Of a stretch of DNA of 30,523 bases, positions 26,060 through 30,523 are shown one piece after another. The stretch's first letter is position 1; every line of letters begins with the position of its first letter. The notes beneath the pieces were generated by a model that saw only the letters and a list, made by a program, of their open reading frames with translations, searched no databases and had not been told where the DNA came from. The DNA is from CAYQDR01 sp964416315 (lineage in GTDB: Bacteria > Methylomirabilota > Methylomirabilia > Rokubacteriales > DASRDR01), in assembly GCA_964416315.1 (NCBI GenBank), contig CAYQDR010000051.1, positions 1 to 30,523 of the forward strand, written 5' to 3'. Both the position numbers and the translations under genes were made by a program.

Positions 26060-26117
26060 GCGCCCCTCCCCCCCTGAGGGGTGGGAGGGGGCGGGGGTGC
26101 GGGGGGACCCAATGAGC
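26060..26117 (+). repeat. Pre-start repeat, copy B3 (tandem unit 2)
   Basis: Second unit of the tandem pair. Its GGGGGTGCGGGGGGACCC ends 1 nt before the ATG at 26112. GGGGGG lies 5 nt from the ATG and can pair with the anti-Shine-Dalgarno CCUCC using one G-U pair, so the repeat itself supplies the ribosome-binding site. Confidence 0.8.
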
Positions 26118-26639
26118 CGCCTCGACTCGCACATCGGGCAGAAGATCGCCCAGCGCGACGCGATCAACCTCGCCGCGCGGTGGCTCCAGGGTCTGGACGG
26201 CCTGATCGTCGAGTTCGGCCTCGGCACCGGCCGGTCGTACTCGCATCTCCGCGAGCGGTTTCCGCGGCACGAGGTGTTCTGCTTCGACCGGTGCGACGTC
26301 ACGCACCCGCGATCCCGGCCACCGGCCGACCATCTCGTCCTCGGCGAACTCGCCGACACCCTCCGAGACGCGGCGCTCCAGGCGCGGTTCGCCGGGCGCG
26401 TGATCCTCGTCCACCTCGACCTCGGGGTCGGCGGGCCGGAGGACGAGACCGTGCCCGAGCTCGTGATGGGGGCGACCCATCGCTGGCTCAAGCCCGATGC
26501 CCTGGTCCTGAGCGACCAGGACCTCACGCTCGAGCCCGCGTGGCAGCTCGCGCGCGTGGACACGACCGGCGACGTCCAGCACGCCGACCGCTACTACGTC
26601 TACCGGCGAGACGGCGGGCCGGGGCGGTCCAGCGAATGA
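26112..26639 (+). CDS. Small class I SAM-dependent methyltransferase (Methyltransf_17-like)
   Basis: 175 residues. EFGLGTGRSYSHLRERF (34-50) is the Gly-rich SAM-binding loop, followed by VFCFDRCDVTHP, an acidic residue suited to the ribose, and DHLVLGELADTL. VILVHLDLG and GATHRWLKPDALVLSDQDL give the later strands. Order and size resemble a small family of predicted methyltransferases that, from memory, often sits beside glycosyltransferase genes; I cannot verify that here. The ATG at 26112 is favoured over GTG 26097 because the latter would translate repeat B3. The substrate is unknown; a sugar or sugar-lipid is an inference from context. Confidence 0.78.
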   Translation: MSRLDSHIGQKIAQRDAINLAARWLQGLDGLIVEFGLGTGRSYSHLRERFPRHEVFCFDRCDVTHPRSRPPADHLVLGELADTLRDAALQARFAGRVILVHLDLGVGGPEDETVPELVMGATHRWLKPDALVLSDQDLTLEPAWQLARVDTTGDVQHADRYYVYRRDGGPGRSSE

Positions 26640-26640
26640 G

Positions 26641-26664
26641 GCGTCGGGGGTGCGGGGGGACCCC
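26641..26664 (+). repeat. Pre-start repeat, copy B4
   Basis: GCGTCGGGGGTGCGGGGGGACCCC lies directly between the methyltransferase stop (26637-26639) and the GTG at 26665. It matches the 3' half of B2/B3 and again ends 1 nt before a start codon followed by AGC. Confidence 0.8.
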
Positions 26665-27465
26665 GTGAGCGGGAGCTGGGACGAGGCGGCCTGGCGCGCC
26701 CTCGCCGCCGAGCTCGACGCGTGGGCGCGGGCGGGCCGCGAGGCGAGCTTCTTCTGGCGCGACGACGACGCGGGCGGGGCGCACCCGACCCTCGCGCGGC
26801 TCCTCGCGCTGGCCGCGGCCCGGGCGCTCCCGCTCGGCCTGGCCGTGGTCCCCGCCTGGCTCACGCCGGAGGGCGCGGTCGCGATCCACGCCGCGCCTGA
26901 CGGGGTCGCCGTCCTCCAGCACGGCTTCGCCCACGCCAACCACGAGCGCGACCCGGCCCCGGGCGCGGCCAAGGTCCGCCCGGCCGAGTGCGGGGCGGCG
27001 CGGCCGACCGAGACGGTCCTCGCGGAGCTGGCCGCCGGCCGCGACCGGCTCGGGACGGCCTTCGGCGCCCGCTTCCTCCCCGTCTTCGTGCCACCCTGGA
27101 ACCGGATCGCGCCGGCGGTGCGGGCGGGGCTCCCGCGGCTCGGCTACCGCGCGCTCTCCGCGTTCGGTCGGCGCCCCATGCCCGAGCCCGTGCCGGGGCT
27201 CCGCCACCTGAACTGCCATGCCGACCCGATCCGCTGGCGCGAGGGGAAGCGATTCGCCGGCGCGGCCGCGGCGCTCCACGCGCTCCGCGAGCACCTCGCC
27301 GGCCGCCGCGAGGGGCGGGGGGACCCCGCCGAGCCGACGGGGCTCCTCACCCACCACCGCGACATGGAGGGAGCCTTCTGGGAGTTCCTCGAGGAGCTCT
27401 GGGCGCGGTTCGGCGCGCACCGGGCGGTGGCGTTCCCCGCAGTCGCCACCCTCCTCGCGAGCTGA
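26665..27465 (+). CDS. Polysaccharide deacetylase-like protein (NodB-homology type)
   Basis: 266 residues. FFWRDDDAG (29-37) supplies the acidic metal-site residues, VLQHGFAHANHERD the histidines (H86, H90, H93), and VFVPPWNRI (near 145) the conserved Pro-rich strand. This pattern is that of polysaccharide-deacetylase-like, TIM-barrel-related enzymes that remove acetyl groups from amino sugars. No signal peptide is visible, so action would be cytoplasmic, on a precursor. The GTG start at 26665 follows repeat B4 and is preferred to GTG 26650, which would translate the repeat. It is the last gene of the plus-strand locus and converges with the lipoprotein operon 73 nt further on. Confidence 0.85.
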   Translation: MSGSWDEAAWRALAAELDAWARAGREASFFWRDDDAGGAHPTLARLLALAAARALPLGLAVVPAWLTPEGAVAIHAAPDGVAVLQHGFAHANHERDPAPGAAKVRPAECGAARPTETVLAELAAGRDRLGTAFGARFLPVFVPPWNRIAPAVRAGLPRLGYRALSAFGRRPMPEPVPGLRHLNCHADPIRWREGKRFAGAAAALHALREHLAGRREGRGDPAEPTGLLTHHRDMEGAFWEFLEELWARFGAHRAVAFPAVATLLAS

Positions 27466-27538
27466 TTGCGCTCGCGAACGCCCAGCACAGCCAGCGCACA
27501 GGTCGCTGCGCGCCACTCGCGGTCAATCCTCGTTTCGA

Positions 27539-28159
27539 CTACTCAACCACGAGGGCCGCTTCGGCAACCTTCTGGTGCGAGACTTCGCCCTCGGTCGCCA
27601 GGATCGTGACGACGGAATACCGACCGGGCGGCGTGTTGCTCAGCAGCCGGAACCGGTACTGACTCGTGTAGGTCCCCTGCTCCACGCGGAGCTGCCGGTA
27701 GTCGGGCTGGGTCACATCCTGCCCGTCGCGTCTGATGACGCGCCACTCACGCAGGTCGACCTTCTGGTCTGGATTCGGGGCAACCACGAAGTAGTCCATG
27801 CGCACAACGATGGTCTGCCCAGGCTTGGCCGGGGCCGGAACAACCTCGTATCTCCTGATGTCGATGATGTTGCCCTCTGCCGCGGGCCGCCCCAGCTCCC
27901 TGACTGCCGCCGCGCGATCCCCGGTGCGTTGATCCAAGTGCCGGCCTACGAGGGCGCCGATGATGAGCCCCACGGCGGCACCAGCGGCCGCACCTATCAA
28001 CGCTCCCCTCTTGCCCGCGGCCGCGCCTCCCACTGCGGCCCCGACTCCTGCGCCCGCGGCCGCCCCAACGGCCGCACCTGTCTGGGTCCTGGTAGCGCAG
28101 CCCACGAAACTGAGCATAACGAGGACGGGGATCATAGCTACCGCCACACCCCGTTGCAC
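27539..28159 (-). CDS. Predicted lipoprotein with glycine-zipper segment
   Basis: About 206 residues from GTG 28159. The signal VQRGVAVAMIPVLVMLSFVGC ends at a probable lipidated C21. A striking glycine zipper follows (GAAVGAAAGAGVGAAVGG; GAAAGAAVGLIIGALVG), a pattern that packs membrane helices and is common in outer-membrane lipoproteins. The C-terminal 120 residues form a beta-rich domain (VVRMDYFVVAPNPDQKVDLREWRVIRR; TSQYRFRLLSNTPPGRYSV). I recognise no named family. The start is chosen because longer readings lack a signal peptide and run into the upstream gene, whose stop is 11 nt away. It is the last gene of a three-gene minus-strand operon, in DNA of lower G+C than the rest of the window. 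Confidence 0.75.
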   Translation of the reverse strand: MQRGVAVAMIPVLVMLSFVGCATRTQTGAAVGAAAGAGVGAAVGGAAAGKRGALIGAAAGAAVGLIIGALVGRHLDQRTGDRAAAVRELGRPAAEGNIIDIRRYEVVPAPAKPGQTIVVRMDYFVVAPNPDQKVDLREWRVIRRDGQDVTQPDYRQLRVEQGTYTSQYRFRLLSNTPPGRYSVVTILATEGEVSHQKVAEAALVVE

Positions 28160-28169
28160 TGCTAGACGC

Positions 28170-29255
28170 CTAACGCAGCAGGGGGATGACTCGGTAGAGA
28201 TCCCAGTTGCCATTGCGGGAGCTGTGGAAGTAGACATACCGTCCGTCCGGTGACCAGGCGGGGCCGCCATCGTGGCCGGGATCCCCAGTCAGCTGGACGA
28301 GGCGGCCGTCCCTCAGGTCGATCAGCCAGAGGTCGAAGTTGCCCTTGACCCGCCGATCGGACGCGAAGACGAGCCGCGTGCCGTCGGGCGACCACGCCGG
28401 GTCGATCTCGTCGCTGGGATCGGAGGTGAGCTGGGTCAGATTGGAACCGTCCACACCAACGAGCCAGAGGTCGGCATTCCCAGTCGCGCGCGAGACGAAG
28501 GTCAGTCTCCTCCCATCGAGCGACCACCGGGGGTAAAACCCACGCCCGAGGTACACGGGGCCCGTTCCATCGACACTCGCGACCCAGATCGACGGCTGAA
28601 GTGGAGGTTGCGTGACTCCCAGAGCCTCGTGCAGGGGAGGCAGGCACGATGCGAACTTGGCAGCGTCTGCTGGAGCCTCGACGAGGGCGAAGGCCAGTCG
28701 GCGGCCGTTGGGGGAGAGATCCGGCGTCAGCACGTGGATTGGTCGACTCACCAGCGGTGCCATCCGACGTTCCGGCAGCGACAGGCGAGCTAGAGAGAAG
28801 AGATCCCGACGCGGATCAGACAACACCTCGAGAACGACCGTGTTGCCGTCGGCGCTGATCGCGCTGCGGCACTTGGTGTCGCCGCCACCCGTAAGCTGGT
28901 ACTGAAGCCGGGGGTTGGCGAGGTCGAGCCGGAACAGTTCGAAGTTTCCCGTCTTGCGGGATGTGAAGAACAGAGACTGCCCGTCGCGAGATACCACAGG
29001 CCACAGCTCTGGGCTCGGGTCGGTGGTGATCTGGCCCTCTTCGGCCACCGCGTCGGGACGCAGTGGCTGTTCGGCGACCGGCTCCTTCGGCGCCGGTGCG
29101 GTCTCAGAGGCCTTGGACGGCTGCCTGAGCAGCCGCCAGTTGAGCAGCAAGTCCTCGCACGCCGCGCCCAAGGACATCACGGCGCCGAGAATAACGACGC
29201 TCAGACGCCGCGCTAGGACGCGCCGTGATCCGATGGAGCGTCCGCAACTCGCCAC
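28170..29255 (-). CDS. PD40/TolB-like beta-propeller protein, probably exported (copy 2)
   Basis: About 361 residues. The N-terminal part (RRVLARRLSVVILGAVMSLGAAC) resembles a lipoprotein signal with C33. It is followed by a Pro/Glu-rich linker and six or so PD40 blades (for example ELWPVVSRDGQSLFFTSRKTG, GFYPRWSLDGRRLTFVSRATG, DPAWSPDGTRLVFASDRRVKG, GPAWSPDGRYVYFHSSRNG). Such propellers bind proteins, as in TolB, but no tol-pal genes are nearby. The GTG at 29255 lies 1 nt after the stop of the preceding gene; GGAGG within that gene's end serves as its ribosome site, indicating coupling. It is closely similar in plan to its upstream neighbour. Confidence 0.82.
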   Translation of the reverse strand: MASCGRSIGSRRVLARRLSVVILGAVMSLGAACEDLLLNWRLLRQPSKASETAPAPKEPVAEQPLRPDAVAEEGQITTDPSPELWPVVSRDGQSLFFTSRKTGNFELFRLDLANPRLQYQLTGGGDTKCRSAISADGNTVVLEVLSDPRRDLFSLARLSLPERRMAPLVSRPIHVLTPDLSPNGRRLAFALVEAPADAAKFASCLPPLHEALGVTQPPLQPSIWVASVDGTGPVYLGRGFYPRWSLDGRRLTFVSRATGNADLWLVGVDGSNLTQLTSDPSDEIDPAWSPDGTRLVFASDRRVKGNFDLWLIDLRDGRLVQLTGDPGHDGGPAWSPDGRYVYFHSSRNGNWDLYRVIPLLR

Positions 29256-29256
29256 C

Positions 29257-30312
29257 CTACCGCCTCCACGGGATCTGTGGCCGCCCGCCGAGTATGTCCC
29301 ACTGCTTGTTCCGTTGGCTCTGGAAGAACAGAATCCCGTCGGCTGCCCAGGCAGGGTTACGGTCATCCGCGCAGTCGAACGTCAGCTGCGTCCGACCCCC
29401 CTGCTCACTGAGGTTGATCGCCCAAAGGTCGAAGTTCTCCTTCGCCCGGTCGTAAGCTGCATAGACGAGGGTACCCATGTCTGGCGAGATGGTAGGATCG
29501 ATCTCGTCGGCCGGATCGTTGGTCAACTGTGTCCGCTCGGAGCCGTCCGCATTAATCATCCATATGTCGAAGTTCTCGCCGGTCGAGGCGTAAAAGAGGA
29601 TCCTCCGTCCGTCGGGCGTCCACCGTGGGTGATATCCCGCCACCGCGATCTGCGTAAGCAGTGCACCGTCGGCGTTGGCGATCCAGAGGGAAGGACCAGG
29701 CTTGTCCGCCGCCGGCCGTAGCCCCGGGTAGAGCGAGGGCTTGGGCTGACCGGACGCGGTCGGCCACGCATTAAACACGATCTTCCTACCGTCGGGCGAG
29801 ACTGACGGGGCGAAGTCGTGGGCGTCGCGACCCGTGATCTGGATATCGCCTGTGAGCGCCTCCAGCACCGTGCGCCAGATCGTGAGCACACTCAGGCGAT
29901 CCGACGTGTAGTAAAGCTCCTGCCCGGAGGGCATCCAGCTCGGGAATGCTTCCCCGCTCGCGTGGCGCGTCACCTGGATCGGGTTCGGCCGACCTGGCCG
30001 GTTCACGTAGAAGACATCGAAGTTGCGCGCCCGCTCGGAGCCCAGCGGCCCGCTGCCCCGGACGAAGGCGAGCCGTCTGCCGTCGGGTGACACGACCGGC
30101 CACATGTCATCCTCTGGTGAATCGATGACGGTTATGAGGTCGGTGAAGTTGTCGGGGGGGGGCGGCGGACAGATGGGGGGCGGGGGCTCGGCTTTCGCCA
30201 CCGGAGGAGGCAGGGGTGGGGGCGCCGGGTCAAGTAGGGTACAAGAGGTTCCCAGAGTCAGTGCCGCCAGGAGCAGCACCCCCCATGGTCGCGCCGGCCC
30301 GTGCCATTTCAT
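29257..30312 (-). CDS. PD40/TolB-like beta-propeller protein, probably exported (copy 1)
   Basis: About 351 residues. The signal MKWHGPARPWGVLLLAALTLG is followed by TSC at 22-24 (C24, possible lipobox) and a Pro-rich linker, then PD40 repeats: DDMWPVVSPDGRRLAFVRG, DFAPSVSPDGRKIVFNAWP, GYHPRWTPDGRRILFYAST, DEIDPTISPDMGTLVYAAYD and DRNPAWAADGILFFQSQRN. The repeats GENFDIWMINADGSERTQLT and KENFDLWAINL are near-duplicates of repeats in the next gene, so the two arose by tandem duplication. The ATG at 30312 has GGAGGG 5 nt upstream. First gene of the minus-strand operon. The cellular role is unknown. Confidence 0.83.
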   Translation of the reverse strand: MKWHGPARPWGVLLLAALTLGTSCTLLDPAPPPLPPPVAKAEPPPPICPPPPPDNFTDLITVIDSPEDDMWPVVSPDGRRLAFVRGSGPLGSERARNFDVFYVNRPGRPNPIQVTRHASGEAFPSWMPSGQELYYTSDRLSVLTIWRTVLEALTGDIQITGRDAHDFAPSVSPDGRKIVFNAWPTASGQPKPSLYPGLRPAADKPGPSLWIANADGALLTQIAVAGYHPRWTPDGRRILFYASTGENFDIWMINADGSERTQLTNDPADEIDPTISPDMGTLVYAAYDRAKENFDLWAINLSEQGGRTQLTFDCADDRNPAWAADGILFFQSQRNKQWDILGGRPQIPWRR

Positions 30313-30426
30313 AGGAGCCCTCCCCATCCCAGACGGCTGGACGATCCCTCACCGCCATACCACGCGCTAGACAGCACCCTACCCAAACAGATCCTCACAC
30401 CGTCAAGGGGCACTATCGCTGGTCTT

Positions 30427-30456
30427 TCCATATCTCACAGGAGCGCCCAAGGTCAA
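30427..30456 (-). promoter_or_regulatory. Candidate promoter of the propeller/lipoprotein operon
   Basis: On the minus strand TTGACC (30456-30451) and TATGGA (30432-30427) have 18-nt spacing, giving a leader of about 110 nt before the ATG at 30312. A second, weaker pair (TTGACG at 30406-30401, TAGGGT at 30381-30376, 19-nt spacing) lies downstream. I see nothing else in 30313-30523. Confidence 0.4.
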
Positions 30457-30523
30457 GCCAAGCCCCGGGACTGTTAGCGCCCACGCTTTCTGACATCTCC
30501 CGGCTCGACTTCTTTGCCGCTGG

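Noticed and set aside
26008..26115. 35-codon frame starting in repeat B2
   Set aside because: Entirely repeat-derived Pro/Gly/Arg-rich sequence; kept only as an observation on the repeats, not called a gene.
28170..30312. tolB of a Tol-Pal system
   Set aside because: No tolQ, tolR, tolA or pal in the window; probable lipid anchors and tandem duplication argue for a separate PD40 family.

Overview
The window is a chromosomal segment from a very GC-rich bacterium. The conserved genes are ordinary Bacteria: MutS2, DnaG, RpoD and an A-type-looking RNase P RNA. Base composition, the housekeeping order mutS2-dnaG-rpoD-tRNA-(zinc-ribbon)-rnhA-rnpB and several small lineage-style proteins would fit Candidatus Rokubacteria / Methylomirabilota (NC10) or a GC-rich deltaproteobacterium. 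That placement is inference; no 16S gene is present to settle it.

Layout. (1) 1-6410, plus strand, information processing: the 3' end of mutS2, complete dnaG and rpoD, a promoter and a CAU-anticodon tRNA, a coiled-coil/zinc-ribbon protein whose start codon lies 6 nt after the tRNA CCA, RNase HI, and the RNase P RNA behind a TATAAT box. (2) 6510-10169, small genes: a multi-pass membrane protein, an eight-cysteine zinc-binding-type protein, an RsbRD-N-like sensor domain, a convergent ATP-grasp enzyme, a NifU-type Fe-S scaffold and a small very basic protein. (3) 10382-19849, minus strand, read right to left: a complete Opp/Dpp-type peptide importer (two ATPases, solute-binding protein, two permeases), followed without a clear break by an unusual one-piece ABC exporter and a stand-alone cyclic-nucleotide-binding domain protein. 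(4) 20196-27465, plus strand: a probable glycan locus with two paralogous MurG-like glycosyltransferases, two GT4-type glycosyltransferases, a histidine phosphatase, a small SAM methyltransferase and a NodB-like deacetylase. (5) 27539-30312, minus strand: three predicted exported proteins (a glycine-zipper lipoprotein and two tandem PD40/TolB-like propellers) in DNA visibly poorer in G+C than the rest.

How the genes may work together. Sections 3 and 4 contain what a glycan or glycolipid assembly-and-export system would need: an exporter, a candidate nucleotide sensor, sugar transferases, a phosphatase, a methyltransferase and a deacetylase. The exporter is the strangest gene here. Its ATPase domain carries an insertion of roughly 300 residues with extra copies of the post-Q-loop ENxLFG motif. 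Its Q-loop, signature and switch-His positions are all non-canonical, while Walker A and Walker B are intact.

A second unusual layer is non-coding. One GC-rich palindromic repeat follows three different genes at exactly 2 nt after the stop codon. Another repeat ends 1-4 nt before four ATG/GTG codons and carries a G-rich Shine-Dalgarno substitute. A 17-nt element follows both dnaG and rpoD. These look like portable 3'-end and 5'-leader modules.
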